Shown here: piece after piece, positions 52,691 to 60,939 of the stretch
Layout: each line of letters begins with the position of its first letter
Numbering within the stretch: position 1 is the stretch's first letter
From: Aequorivita iocasae
GTDB lineage: Bacteria > Bacteroidota > Bacteroidia > Flavobacteriales > Flavobacteriaceae
Direction: 5' to 3'
Length of the DNA: 64,000 nucleotides
NCBI RefSeq assembly: GCF_016757735.1
Contig: NZ_CP068439.1
Span: forward strand, 3,250,001 to 3,314,000
Notes under the pieces: model-generated
Told to the model about the DNA's origin: nothing
Databases searched by the model: none
What the model saw: only the letters and a program-made list of their open reading frames with translations
Translations under genes and position numbers: made by a program

Positions 52691-53083
52691 TTAAATATAT
52701 CGCTCCAAGTGCGAAGCCTCAATAGAATGATGCGAATCATGGTGTACCACTGCCCCATTTTTAATAACAATCATTTGCGGGCTTTCGTGCTGCACTTTAA
52801 AACGAGCCGCTATTTCGTTTGAAATATCACGGTTTTGCAATAAATCCAAGAAATAAAGTTTTAACTGGTCATCAGTAAGTTTGTAGTTTTTCTCAAACAA
52901 TTTTAAAACCCCTCGGCTAATGCCACAACGGGTAGAATGCTTGAAAATAGCAACAGGCTTGCTTTTAGACTGTTCTATAATTTCATCCAATTGATCCATT
53001 GTGCCCAACACATGCCAAGGCACTTCTACTATATCTTCCTTTACAATGTCTCTCGACGTTTTAAATATATCTAATAATCCCAT
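52691..53083 (-). CDS. ytxJ: Bacillithiol-system thioredoxin-like protein YtxJ
   Basis: A 130-residue monothiol thioredoxin-fold protein. The active-site region reads VAIFKHSTRCGISRGVLKLF with a single Cys53, and YFLDLLQNRDISNEIAARF and the cis-Pro region HESPQMIVIKNGAVVHHDSH follow. YtxJ is associated with bacillithiol redox biology, so its presence suggests that the organism uses bacillithiol or a similar thiol. No biosynthetic genes are in this window. It is monocistronic, tail to tail with the TPR lipoprotein gene. Confidence 0.92.
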   Translation of the reverse strand: MGLLDIFKTSRDIVKEDIVEVPWHVLGTMDQLDEIIEQSKSKPVAIFKHSTRCGISRGVLKLFEKNYKLTDDQLKLYFLDLLQNRDISNEIAARFKVQHESPQMIVIKNGAVVHHDSHHSIEASHLERYI

Positions 53084-53274
53084 GGTTTTCTTTTTTACAA
53101 AACTACAAGTTATAGCCGCGCTATTATCTAAAAGAAATTATAAAAAGTAAAAAACTTAAAATCAGTCATAATGTCTGTTAAATCAAAGGATTTAGCAGCC
53201 ATTTTGTCTTACTTTTATAATGGCTTTAAATTTGAGATCACACAATCGCAAACAAGAAACAAAAACCTTAATAT

Positions 53275-55881
53275 ATGAACTTTAACAACTTTACAATAAA
53301 AAGCCAGGAGGCCATTCAGCAAGCACATCAGATTGCGCAAGGCTATGGCCACCAACAGATTGAAAACGAACACATCCTCAAAGCTATTTTTGAGGTGGAC
53401 GAAAACGTAACACCTTTTATTCTTAAGAAACTTAACGTAAACCTCGCTACTTTACAACAGATTCTTGACAAACAACTGGAAAGCTTTCCAAAGGTTTCCG
53501 GCGGCGATATCATGTTATCCCGTGAAGCCAATAAAACTGTAATCGAAGCTAGCAATATTGCCAAAAAAATGGGCGATGAATATGTTTCCATAGAACATTT
53601 ATTGTTGGCTATTCTAAATTCAAAAAGCGGTATTGCACAAAGCTTAAAAGATCAGGGAGTTACCGAAAAAGGAATGAAAACCGCGATTGATGAATTACGC
53701 GGCGGTGAAAAAGTAACCTCACAAAGTGCCGAGGAAACTTACAACTCTTTGAATAAGTACGCCAAAAACCTCAACCAACTTGCCCGCGACGGCAAGCTGG
53801 ACCCTGTAATTGGCCGTGATGAGGAGATACGAAGAATTCTTCAAATACTCTCAAGAAGGACCAAAAACAACCCCATGCTGGTTGGTGAACCCGGAACAGG
53901 TAAAACCGCAATCGCAGAAGGACTTGCCCACCGAATTGTGGACGGAGATGTGCCTGAAAATCTCAAGTCGAAAGAAATCTATTCGCTGGATATGGGCGCA
54001 CTGATTGCCGGTGCGAAGTATAAAGGTGAATTTGAAGAGCGACTAAAGGCAGTTATCAAGGAAGTAACTTCCAGTGAGGGAGATATTGTTCTCTTCATTG
54101 ATGAAATACACACTTTAGTAGGCGCCGGTGGCGGACAAGGCGCAATGGATGCGGCGAATATTTTAAAGCCCGCACTCGCCCGTGGAGAACTTCGTGCCAT
54201 AGGCGCAACTACTTTGGATGAATATCAAAAATATTTCGAAAAAGATAAAGCCCTGGAACGCCGTTTCCAAAAAGTAGTTGTGGACGAACCCGATACCGAG
54301 AGCGCTATTTCAATTCTTCGTGGAATTAAGGAAAAATATGAAACCCACCACAAAGTGCGCATTAAGGACGAAGCAATTATTGCGGCTGTAGAGCTTTCAG
54401 AACGATACATTACAAACCGCTTTCTTCCCGATAAGGCCATTGACCTTATGGACGAAGCAGCCAGTAAACTTAGGATGGAAATTAATTCCAAACCAGAGGA
54501 ACTGGACGTTTTGGACAGAAAGATTATGCAGCTTGAAATTGAAATTGAAGCCATAAAACGTGAAAAAGATGAAACCAAACTGAAATCCCTTCACTCAGAA
54601 TTGGCAAATTTAAAAGAAGAACGCAACGAACTCAATGCAAAATGGCAAAGTGAAAAAGAGGTGGTGGACAATGTACAAAACCTTAAAACCCAAATTGAGG
54701 AATACAAACTGGAAGCTGAACGTGCCGAACGTGAGGGCGATTTTGGAAAAGTAGCCGAATTGCGTTACGGTAAAATTAAAGAGGCACAGGAAGAGCTTAA
54801 CAAACTTGAAACCCAGCTTGCCGAAAATCAAGACGGTTCTTCTATGATTAAAGAAGAGGTAACCCGTGAGGATATTGCCGAAGTAGTTGCAAAATGGACC
54901 GGAATACCCGTAACCAAAATGCTTCAGAGCGACCGTGAAAAACTTTTAACGTTGGAAGACCACTTGCACAAACGCGTAGTGGGCCAGGACGAAGCCATTC
55001 AGGCAGTGAGTGATGCCATACGCCGTAGCAGAGCAGGATTACAGGATGAAAAGAAACCCATAGGTAGTTTCCTTTTCCTGGGAACCACGGGTGTGGGTAA
55101 AACCGAGCTTGCAAAAGCCCTAGCAGAATATCTGTTTGACGATGAAAACGCAATGACCCGTATCGATATGAGCGAATACCAAGAGCGGCACAGTGTGAGC
55201 CGTTTGGTTGGTGCACCTCCCGGGTATGTGGGTTATGACGAAGGCGGGCAGCTAACCGAAGCCGTACGCCGCAAACCGTATAGCGTGGTATTGCTGGACG
55301 AGATTGAAAAAGCCCATCCAGATACTTTCAATATTTTGTTGCAGGTTTTGGATGAAGGGCGTTTGACCGACAACAAAGGGCGCTTGGCAGATTTCAAGAA
55401 TACGATTATTATTATGACCAGCAATATGGGAAGCCAGATAATCCAAGAGCGTTTTGAGAGCGTGAAAGACCCTGAGACCGCTATGGAAGGTGCCAAGGTA
55501 GAAGTACTCGCCTTACTGAAACAAACCGTGCGCCCAGAGTTCTTGAACCGCATTGACGACATTATTATGTTTACGCCACTTTCAAAAACTGACATACAGA
55601 AAATTGTTGGCCTGCAATTGAAAGGCGTTTCCAAAATGTTATTAAAACAAAACATTGTGCTGGATGCAACTCCTGAGGCCATTGCCTATTTATCACAAAA
55701 AGGTTTTGATCCGCAGTTTGGCGCAAGACCTGTAAAAAGGGTGATACAGCGCGAAGTACTTAACCAGCTTAGTAAAGAAATACTTGCCGGAAAAATTACT
55801 ACCGAGAGTGTTATCTTGCTGGATAGCTTTGATGACGGACTGGTTTTTAGAAACCAAGATGCCGTTATCGATGAAAAATAA
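53275..55881 (+). CDS. clpB: ATP-dependent chaperone ClpB
   Basis: An 868-residue Hsp100 disaggregase that works with DnaK to rescue aggregated proteins. Clp N-domain at about 1-145 ([20 protein letters not shown]). NBD1 has Walker [10 protein letters not shown] near residue 205 and Walker [13 protein letters not shown]. The coiled-coil M-domain spans about 400-530 ([20 protein letters not shown]). NBD2 has GTTGVGKTE near 604 and [13 protein letters not shown]. The length and domain order are normal and complete. No heat-shock regulatory repeat such as CIRCE was recognised upstream. A terminator follows. Confidence 0.98.
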   Translation: MNFNNFTIKSQEAIQQAHQIAQGYGHQQIENEHILKAIFEVDENVTPFILKKLNVNLATLQQILDKQLESFPKVSGGDIMLSREANKTVIEASNIAKKMGDEYVSIEHLLLAILNSKSGIAQSLKDQGVTEKGMKTAIDELRGGEKVTSQSAEETYNSLNKYAKNLNQLARDGKLDPVIGRDEEIRRILQILSRRTKNNPMLVGEPGTGKTAIAEGLAHRIVDGDVPENLKSKEIYSLDMGALIAGAKYKGEFEERLKAVIKEVTSSEGDIVLFIDEIHTLVGAGGGQGAMDAANILKPALARGELRAIGATTLDEYQKYFEKDKALERRFQKVVVDEPDTESAISILRGIKEKYETHHKVRIKDEAIIAAVELSERYITNRFLPDKAIDLMDEAASKLRMEINSKPEELDVLDRKIMQLEIEIEAIKREKDETKLKSLHSELANLKEERNELNAKWQSEKEVVDNVQNLKTQIEEYKLEAERAEREGDFGKVAELRYGKIKEAQEELNKLETQLAENQDGSSMIKEEVTREDIAEVVAKWTGIPVTKMLQSDREKLLTLEDHLHKRVVGQDEAIQAVSDAIRRSRAGLQDEKKPIGSFLFLGTTGVGKTELAKALAEYLFDDENAMTRIDMSEYQERHSVSRLVGAPPGYVGYDEGGQLTEAVRRKPYSVVLLDEIEKAHPDTFNILLQVLDEGRLTDNKGRLADFKNTIIIMTSNMGSQIIQERFESVKDPETAMEGAKVEVLALLKQTVRPEFLNRIDDIIMFTPLSKTDIQKIVGLQLKGVSKMLLKQNIVLDATPEAIAYLSQKGFDPQFGARPVKRVIQREVLNQLSKEILAGKITTESVILLDSFDDGLVFRNQDAVIDEK

Positions 55882-55903
55882 GCAACAAATAAAGTGAAAC
55901 TAT

Positions 55904-55932
55904 AAACCCCTGGGCGTTTGCCTAGGGGTTTT
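55904..55932 (+). terminator. Rho-independent terminator after clpB
   Basis: AAACCCCTGGGC (55904-55915) pairs with GCCTAGGGGTTTT around GTTT, with one mismatch, ending in T-rich sequence. Confidence 0.85.
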
Positions 55933-56009
55933 GCTTTATTGGATTGAACAGAATAAAGTGGTTTTAAATAGTTCTTTTGTATGTTTCAGAGCTATAAATA
56001 GCGTGTGGT

Positions 56010-56468
56010 TTATTTTTCTGAGATTTCTTTCAGTTTGTTTAATGCGTTTGGGTAGGTCTTATCAAAGTAATCCAAGTATTCATCAACAACATCTACTTCT
56101 ACGGTTACAGTAGTAACGCCATTGTTTTCGTTAAACTTGTAGTTTTCGTGTCCACCTGCCCATTTTTCTACCATTTCACCAGAGGTTATCTCTGTATCGC
56201 CATCTAAAATTCCATAGTGTCTGATTGAAACAAAACTTGCGGGATTATTTTCTACTATTTCTGCAACCATGCCCCCTCTTTTGCCATTTTCATCCTGCCC
56301 CACAAAAAGTATTTTGCTTCCTTCATTCCAGCTGCCCTCAAAAGTGGAGGTAGGATTGAAAGCTGCTGTCCACGACTCATAAGTAGCTTTATCTTTTAAG
56401 CCAAGCATCGTTTCATAGACCTTTTGAGACGATGCATTTATCTTTTTTTGGTATTGTATCTTTTTCAT
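56010..56468 (-). CDS. SRPBCC (START/Bet v1-like) domain protein
   Basis: A 152-residue soluble protein. The opening KKIQYQKKINASSQKVYETM, the middle TFEGSWNEGSKILFVGQDEN and the C-terminal helix DEYLDYFDKTYPNALNKLKE fit the SRPBCC (AHSA1-like) ligand-binding fold. No specific ligand is indicated. It is the first of a run of minus-strand genes that interrupts an otherwise core region. The 157-nt gap upstream carries a CTTGGCCAGCCAAG palindrome. The boundaries and neighbours suggest an accessory region. Confidence 0.88.
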   Translation of the reverse strand: MKKIQYQKKINASSQKVYETMLGLKDKATYESWTAAFNPTSTFEGSWNEGSKILFVGQDENGKRGGMVAEIVENNPASFVSIRHYGILDGDTEITSGEMVEKWAGGHENYKFNENNGVTTVTVEVDVVDEYLDYFDKTYPNALNKLKEISEK

Positions 56469-56559
56469 CGGTAGTTGTTTTAGAGGCCTAAATTTAGCTA
56501 ATATTCTGAATTTAATAATGTTAGCTTTTAAATTTATTAATTCTTAAAAAATGCACTTC

Positions 56560-56622
56560 TTTCTTGGCCAGCCAAGGGTTGCGGATAGCGAGAAACAAAT
56601 TGTTATAGGGTGTGCTTCAATG
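56560..56622. other. Cassette-boundary-like intergenic sequence 1
   Basis: Contains the palindrome CTTGGCCAGCCAAG near 56561-56575, GGTTGCGGATAGCGAG and GTTATAGGGTGTGCTT. It resembles, in style only, the short GC-richer sequences between gene cassettes; no attC structure was proven. Confidence 0.3.
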
Positions 56623-56625
56623 TAT

Positions 56626-57255
56626 TTATTTGAGTACAATTTTGTCTACTAATATCCCCTCATCGGAAATCAACTTTATCACGTAAATACCTTTGGAAAT
56701 ATCGGATAGATCAATTTGAGGGTTAGCCGGCAATTCTCTAACTTTTTTTCCTGAAATGTGGTAAACTAAAATTTTGTTCAAGTTTTTATTTCCAATATTT
56801 ATGATGCCATTTGAAGGATTAGGATAAATTATAGCTTTTTGATAATTAAAATCTTCAACATTTATGACTGCCCCTCCAACATACACAGTTTCAATATAGT
56901 CCGATTCCACTGGTCCAGGATTGTAAACGGCTGTTACGTGGGCATTAAATCCACCCCCACCATTATATAATAAAAAATCTACACCTCCGCAATTGCTTTC
57001 AATTCCATTAATGGTTTCAATATTATAAATAGAAGTTTCGTCACTTATAAATATATAAAAGTCGTCTTCTCTATAAATATTATAGCCCACGATTTCATCG
57101 TGGGGTTGTTCTGGTTCATCCCAATCGAGAATAAAAAAATTGTTGGGAAACTCATACCATTGTTCCCAGGTTAGGTTTTGAACTGGATTAATTTGTCCGA
57201 ATGATTGAAAGGCGAAAACCAAAGAAATTGCAAATGTCAATGTAATTGTTTTCAT
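56626..57255 (-). CDS. Small secreted protein with T9SS type A sorting domain
   Basis: A 209-residue exported protein with signal MKTITLTFAISLVFAFQSFG. Residues about 24-130 look like a fibronectin type III domain (PVQNLTWEQWYEFP, WDEPEQPHDEIVGYNIYRED, FNAHVTAVYNPGPVESDYIE). A type A sorting domain ends the protein (AIIYPNPSNGIINI, KGIYVIKLISDEG, VDKIVLK). It is much shorter than the other T9SS cargo here. There is no enzyme motif. A cassette-like intergenic region lies upstream. Confidence 0.9.
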   Translation of the reverse strand: MKTITLTFAISLVFAFQSFGQINPVQNLTWEQWYEFPNNFFILDWDEPEQPHDEIVGYNIYREDDFYIFISDETSIYNIETINGIESNCGGVDFLLYNGGGGFNAHVTAVYNPGPVESDYIETVYVGGAVINVEDFNYQKAIIYPNPSNGIINIGNKNLNKILVYHISGKKVRELPANPQIDLSDISKGIYVIKLISDEGILVDKIVLK

Positions 57256-57270
57256 AATGTCTCTTTTTTA

Positions 57271-57416
57271 TATGTTGGGTAACGGTCTCTGGCTCTATGA
57301 ACAGTTGCATGGGTTAGCACGGACTTTTGCAAGAATACTACAAGCTAAAAATTCTGCAGGAATTTTCAGGATAAGCCTGTAATAGCAATTGTTTACAGCC
57401 AATGTTGTACACCGTT
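57271..57416. other. Cassette-boundary-like intergenic sequence 2
   Basis: Bounded by AACGGT (57281-57286) and ACCGTT (57411-57416) in inverted orientation. The centre holds AAAATTC/GAATTTT with a 5-nt loop near 57348-57367, plus GGGTTAGCACGG. Its minus-strand ends read like sequences that frame promoterless cassette genes in Bacteroidota. The stop of the SieB-like gene is only 3 nt from ACCGTT. Confidence 0.35.
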
Positions 57417-57419
57417 TTT

Positions 57420-58001
57420 TTAGTAATTCCATTTATTAACCCACTTCGGTCTATTATTATTTACTTCATTAATTTCCTCTTCAGTTGGTTTTTCGCTTAA
57501 ACCAATGTCCGATAAATTCAGATACTTTTCAGCGTATTCGTTTATGGAAACTGAAGTATATGAACCTGTCATCATAAATCCATTTCCAAGCTGTTTATTA
57601 ATGACAAGAATCCGTTTTTTTAAAAGTCCACTCACTACAGGGTCATCGATTGGCATTTCGATAGAAGTCTGTTGATTTATAAGAAATTCTCTGATGACAG
57701 ATTGTTCGTGTAAATCAAGATTTTTCAATCTTTCCTTAAAGCTGTTTTTAATTTTTTGGATTTTAAATTGAGTACGGATATATTTGAATAACCAGATAAT
57801 GAAATTTACAATTACAAGTCCAGATGATGTAATAAAAACAAGTCCAACAATCCAATCGTAGGTTTCATTTAGTTTGTCAAGCTGAACTTTTTCTAAAATT
57901 GTATTGTCAGCGAAAAGTATAAAACCAGAAATAACCGCAAAAAGAAAGAAGAATTTTGCGGGCAATTTTGTTAAATCAAATAAGTTTTTTAAATGTTCCA
58001 A
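57420..58001 (-). CDS. SieB-like (superinfection exclusion B family) membrane protein
   Basis: A 193-residue membrane protein. Two helices lie at about residues 15-32 (AKFFFLFAVISGFILFAD) and 50-70 (IVGLVFITSSGLVIVNFIIW). A cytoplasmic helical domain follows, with LKNLDLHEQSVIREFLINQQ and then DDPVVSGLLKKRIL. This order of two helices then EQ..IREF......I...DDPVV.GL..K.IL matches the bacterial superinfection exclusion B family. The phage P22 member SieB aborts infection by other phages; chromosomal members have no assigned role. The partner gene 33 nt upstream also encodes a membrane protein. Confidence 0.72.
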   Translation of the reverse strand: MEHLKNLFDLTKLPAKFFFLFAVISGFILFADNTILEKVQLDKLNETYDWIVGLVFITSSGLVIVNFIIWLFKYIRTQFKIQKIKNSFKERLKNLDLHEQSVIREFLINQQTSIEMPIDDPVVSGLLKKRILVINKQLGNGFMMTGSYTSVSINEYAEKYLNLSDIGLSEKPTEEEINEVNNNRPKWVNKWNY

Positions 58002-58034
58002 GGTTTGTTTTTAAAATGATTTAAGCTGTTGTAA

Positions 58035-58586
58035 TTATTTTCCACTTTTTTTAAGTCGATGCGATACTGTATATTCTTTTCCTTTCGAATTTTCATACTT
58101 AATATCCACAATCGATTCCTTTTTTCTAAAGTCTTTTGTTATGTCAATATCTTTAAAAAATTCAGGTCTTTTTATATTCTTAAATTTTCCGAAAACCCTT
58201 TTGGCATATTCGAGTTCAATTGTAGCTTCTCCATCAGGCTCAATAGAATAGTCCTCTGGAAGATTTTTTCTAACTCGAATTCCATTACGCATTTTTTTAA
58301 TCCGAACGTTAAATGCTCTTTTTTTTGAAGTGTTTCTTAATGATAAGGTGATAGTCGTTAGCATTTCTCTTGAGGCATTTGTTTCGTCTCCTACCATTCT
58401 ATCGGAAGGGTCATCATTTCCGCGTATTTCTGTCGCATTTACTCCAGCCCACCTTGAATATCCTGTTATTTTTAATTTCGGTCTTTTCGGAAATAATTTC
58501 GCTAAAGTGATTATTAGAGTTAATAAACCAACGCAAAGAATGAAAATTCCGGTGTTGTTTTTTATAAAGTCAAATATTTCGTTCAT
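58035..58586 (-). CDS. Single-pass membrane protein paired with the SieB-like gene
   Basis: A 183-residue protein with one N-terminal membrane helix at about residues 13-30 (GIFILCVGLLTLIITLAK). The rest is a strand-rich domain with an internal segment LTTITLSLRNTSKKRAFNVR and VDIKYENSKGKEYTVSHRLK, as in immunoglobulin-like folds. I do not recognise the family. It is 33 nt upstream of the SieB-like gene and probably shares its transcript. With the membrane-bound partner it could form a two-component envelope system, an inference only. There is no catalytic motif. Confidence 0.75.
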   Translation of the reverse strand: MNEIFDFIKNNTGIFILCVGLLTLIITLAKLFPKRPKLKITGYSRWAGVNATEIRGNDDPSDRMVGDETNASREMLTTITLSLRNTSKKRAFNVRIKKMRNGIRVRKNLPEDYSIEPDGEATIELEYAKRVFGKFKNIKRPEFFKDIDITKDFRKKESIVDIKYENSKGKEYTVSHRLKKSGK

Positions 58587-58599
58587 TCAATAACTTAAA

Positions 58600-58660
58600 T
58601 TGGTTGTTAGCTGGCTGTTCTTAAATGTTGCCCAACTGATTATATAGTAACATTTATCAC
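58600..58660. other. Cassette-boundary-like intergenic sequence 3
   Basis: Holds GGTTGTTAGCTGGCTG (58602-58617) and GTTGCCCAAC (58627-58636), the latter a short perfect inverted repeat. On the minus strand it precedes the membrane-protein gene, as GTTACCCAACA (57270s) precedes the T9SS gene. Confidence 0.3.
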
Positions 58661-58757
58661 TGATACCCCGTAAATAAGTCAGGATATGCCAAGTTTTTGT
58701 TACTGTTATCCTATAAAGATAAAATAATTTTTCGCTAGCTATGCAAAAAGTATTTTC

Positions 58758-59105
58758 TTACTTCCCCATCACCTCTTTCAACAGCTCCAACTGCCCGGCA
58801 AGTATCTTGTTTTCCTCCTCCAGTTGTGCAATGCGTTGTGCCTGGGTGGTGTCTTCGGGTACATGTGTGGTGTAGGTTTGCGGCAATTGCGCGGCCAGGT
58901 CTGCAAAAAAATTGTGCTCTACTGCCACACATATATCCCAAAGCACATTGCACTGCAAACTCTTGCGCTCCTCATAATCTTGAACGGTCGCCCTGTTCCG
59001 GTTCATGGCCCGCGCAAGTCCAGATTTGTTAATGCGGTTTGTTTTATAATAGGTTTTCAGTAAATTCCCTACATGTGGAGGTATTAATTTCTTCTGTGTT
59101 TTCAT
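58758..59105 (-). CDS. HTH-domain protein with C-terminal coiled coil
   Basis: A 115-residue protein. Residues about 11-75 form a helix-turn-helix-like domain (VGNLLKTYYKTNRINKSGLA, RAMNRNRATVQDYEERK), resembling Xre-type regulators, followed by a helix with conserved hydrophobics. Residues about 86-113 are a short coiled coil (AQRIAQLEEENKILAGQLEL), which would give dimers. The gene is GC-richer than the chromosome around it. It lies 18 nt downstream of the 42-bp repeat frame and in the same orientation as the 163-aa gene, so autoregulation through the repeats is possible. Confidence 0.82.
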   Translation of the reverse strand: MKTQKKLIPPHVGNLLKTYYKTNRINKSGLARAMNRNRATVQDYEERKSLQCNVLWDICVAVEHNFFADLAAQLPQTYTTHVPEDTTQAQRIAQLEEENKILAGQLELLKEVMGK

Positions 59106-59123
59106 TTTTAGTAGTCTTTATAG

Positions 59124-59357
59124 TTAATTAGTGCTTTTTGTAAGATAAAATCCAACAGCTGTATGTTTTAGCCTAACACGTGTAAGGTATTTACTAACAG
59201 AAGTATGTTTTAACCTTACATTTGTTAGGTGTTTTCTAACAAGTGTATGTTTTATACTTACTTGTTTTAGGTTGTTTCTAACAGCTGTATGTTTTAACCT
59301 TACGGGTGTTAGGCAATTTCTAACAGCTGTATGTTTAAGGCTAACAAAATTCATCAT
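59124..59357 (-). CDS. Open frame of 14-residue repeats (VRLKHTAVRxxLTx)
   Basis: A 77-codon frame built from 42-bp tandem repeats, so each repeat adds 14 residues. Unit pattern: xxLTxVRLKHTxVx, for example KYLTRVRLKHTAVG and NCLTPVRLKHTAVR. Positions L, V, K, H, T and V are constant while positions 1, 2, 5, 12 and 14 vary. The protein would be basic and rich in Lys, Arg, Thr and His. The ATG at 59357 overlaps the stop of the 163-aa gene in ATGA form, which supports translation by coupling. However, 42 is divisible by 3 and the plus strand is also open through the repeats, so coding is not proven. Confidence 0.4.
   Translation of the reverse strand: MMNFVSLKHTAVRNCLTPVRLKHTAVRNNLKQVSIKHTLVRKHLTNVRLKHTSVSKYLTRVRLKHTAVGFYLTKSTN
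59152..59346. repeat. 42-bp tandem repeats, four full units plus a partial fifth
   Basis: Units begin at 59152, 59194, 59236 and 59278, each exactly 42 bp, then a partial unit at 59320. A common core is TAACAGCTGTATGTTTTA; the ACAGCTGT in three units is a perfect palindrome. In two of the four units CTAACA at the start and TGTTAG further on could form a stem. They fill the gap between the 163-aa gene and the HTH gene, ending 46 nt before the HTH start. Confidence 0.9.
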
Positions 59358-59845
59358 TCTTTTGGCCCGCCCTTCTTTTTCTCCCTCTTTCCCTGCTTCT
59401 CAAACCGCCACGCCAACTCATCCATCGCGCTTTGTGCGTTGGCAACGCCCGCCTTTGCAGTAATCTTGTACATTCCATAGTGCGCTAGCCCCGTGCCGTA
59501 GGCCTCGTGCCCCACGATGCGCTCCACATCTTTCAGCAGATAGTTTAGCCCATCTATGCGGCTGCGCAGGGTTTGCAGTTGTTTAAATAGTTTTAGGTCT
59601 GTATCTGTGTTATCGTTGAGCAGTACTGGGGGCAAGATGCCCGCGCCAATGCCGTTCTTGAGCCGCACCACATCTTCCACAAAGGCCAGGTTGCGCACGT
59701 CTAGCGCGCGGTAGCGTTTGCGTTCGGCATCAGTGAGAGTGCCTTTGGGAAGCAGCTCCCTTATTTCCTGAATTTTTTGAAGTATAAGCGCCATGGTGGC
59801 CTCATCCAGCGTTTCATGGATCTGGTTGTAGCTTATGTTTGCCAT
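59354..59845 (-). CDS. Uncharacterised 163-aa helical protein, GC-richer than its surroundings
   Basis: A 163-residue protein with no signal or membrane helix. It is mostly helical: ISYNQIHETLDEATMALILQ, IQEIRELLPKGTLTDAERKR, then a mid part (VRLKNGIGAGILPPVLLNDN) and a helix QSAMDELAWRFEKQ before a very basic tail (GKREKKKGGPKE). I do not recognise the family. The codon use is visibly GC-rich compared with nearly all other genes in this window, as for the HTH gene, which suggests recent transfer. Its stop overlaps the ATG of the 42-bp repeat frame. Confidence 0.8.
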   Translation of the reverse strand: MANISYNQIHETLDEATMALILQKIQEIRELLPKGTLTDAERKRYRALDVRNLAFVEDVVRLKNGIGAGILPPVLLNDNTDTDLKLFKQLQTLRSRIDGLNYLLKDVERIVGHEAYGTGLAHYGMYKITAKAGVANAQSAMDELAWRFEKQGKREKKKGGPKE

Positions 59846-59966
59846 ACGTAATCAGTAAAAAAATTATACAATATACTATAAGCGGCAGGAGCCGCAACTG
59901 GGGAGAGTGCTAAATGTAATAAAAAAACAGAAAGACTGAAGCGGAATTTTTTTCAAAAATTGAAAA

Positions 59967-60015
59967 CCAAAAAAAGACCCCTTAAAATCTCAATAACTTG
60001 AAATTTTAAGGGGTC
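59967..60015 (-). terminator. Rho-independent terminator after the CsbD gene
   Basis: GACCCCTTAAAAT (59976-59988) pairs with ATTTTAAGGGGTC (60003-60015), a 13-bp stem. On the minus strand it runs into TTTTTTT. Confidence 0.85.
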
Positions 60016-60054
60016 CGGCTTCAAATAAAGCGGTAATTAAAGTTTAGGTGAAAA

Positions 60055-60240
60055 TTACCACTTGTCAATCTTCTCTTTCAATTTTTCTTTAGATTCACCT
60101 GTCTTTTCTTGAAGGCGACCAAGCAATTCGTCAGATTTTCCTTCGGCATACTTTAAATCATCATCGGTAAGGTCTGCATATTCTTGTTTGAATTTACCTT
60201 TTACTTGGTTCCATTTTCCTTTAAACTGATCTTCGTTCAT
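60055..60240 (-). CDS. CsbD-family stress protein
   Basis: A 61-residue, highly charged helical protein: DQFKGKWNQVKGKFKQEYAD, then LTDDDLKYAEGKSDEL and GRLQEKTGESKEKLKEKID. This is the CsbD/YjbJ family, small proteins induced by general stress or stationary phase in many bacteria, with no known mechanism. The size is normal. It is monocistronic with a strong terminator. No promoter box matching TAnnTTTG was confirmed upstream. Confidence 0.93.
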   Translation of the reverse strand: MNEDQFKGKWNQVKGKFKQEYADLTDDDLKYAEGKSDELLGRLQEKTGESKEKLKEKIDKW

Positions 60241-60350
60241 AGCTTTTTTGTTTTAAGTTAAATTAATTTTTCTTTTTCGTTTTATAAAATTACAACAGAC
60301 GCCCCCCTATTTATAATAATGAAATATTAAAGATTCAGCCGTTTTAGTTA

Positions 60351-60358
60351 TAACTTTG
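60351..60358 (+). promoter_or_regulatory. -7 promoter box for the histidine phosphatase gene (TAACTTTG)
   Basis: A full TAnnTTTG match 17 nt before the ATG at 60376. Confidence 0.5.
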
Positions 60359-60375
60359 CCAATGAGTCTTAAAAA

Positions 60376-60939
60376 ATGTTATTTAAAAAAATTTTTATGA
60401 AACATTTCGTCATCCTATTAACACTATTGCCACTTTTCACCTTTTGTGGAAAACAAAAAGAAAAAGAAGAAACTCCCAAAGCCCAGCAAAGCATCTCTGG
60501 CGACTATCATGCCACCTATTACCTAATACGCCACGCCGAAAAGTTACGCACAGACCCCAAAGACCCAGACCCTGCCCTAAATATAGACGGCATGGTGCGC
60601 GCCAAGCGTTGGGCCACCTATTTTGAACCCATCAAGATTGATGAAATTTACATTACCAAATACATGCGCACCAAGCAGACCATCTCGCTCATAGCACAGC
60701 AAAAACAGATTTCCCCAAAGCGCTATGATCCCAATACCCTTTATTCAGGAGATTTTTTAAAACACACAAACGGCAAGACGGTGCTTATTGCGGGCCACAG
60801 CAACACCACCCCGCAATTGGTGAACCAACTAATAGGCGAAGATAAATTTGATGATATGGATGATAGCGACAACGCTACACTCTTTAAAGTGACCATAAAC
60901 GGAAAGGACAAAAATGTAGAGACCATTACGGTTGAGTAG
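60376..60939 (+). CDS. Histidine phosphatase superfamily lipoprotein (SixA-like)
   Basis: A 187-residue protein. The start at 60376 or the second Met at 60397 (MKHFVILLTLLPLFTFCGKQ) both give a lipoprotein signal; the second looks more like a signal. The phosphatase domain has YLIRHAEKLR with the RH catalytic pair, then NIDGMVRAKRWATYFEPIKI, EIYITKYMRTKQT, and VLIAGHSNTTPQLV with the second catalytic His. The domain is compact, as in SixA. It is exported, so its substrate is likely an extracytoplasmic phosphate ester. The heptamer tract begins immediately after its stop. Confidence 0.92.
   Translation: MLFKKIFMKHFVILLTLLPLFTFCGKQKEKEETPKAQQSISGDYHATYYLIRHAEKLRTDPKDPDPALNIDGMVRAKRWATYFEPIKIDEIYITKYMRTKQTISLIAQQKQISPKRYDPNTLYSGDFLKHTNGKTVLIAGHSNTTPQLVNQLIGEDKFDDMDDSDNATLFKVTINGKDKNVETITVE

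Noticed and set aside
57420-58586. Prophage remnant because of the SieB-like gene
   Set aside because: No integrase, capsid, tail, lysis or phage-repressor genes lie nearby; the HTH gene alone is not evidence.
59152-59346. 42-bp repeats as a CRISPR array
   Set aside because: The units are directly joined with no spacers and vary between copies; no cas genes are present.
59272-59463. Plus-strand open frame through the 42-bp repeats
   Set aside because: It is open only because the unit is a multiple of three; it runs into the reverse of the 163-aa gene and has no coupling or promoter.
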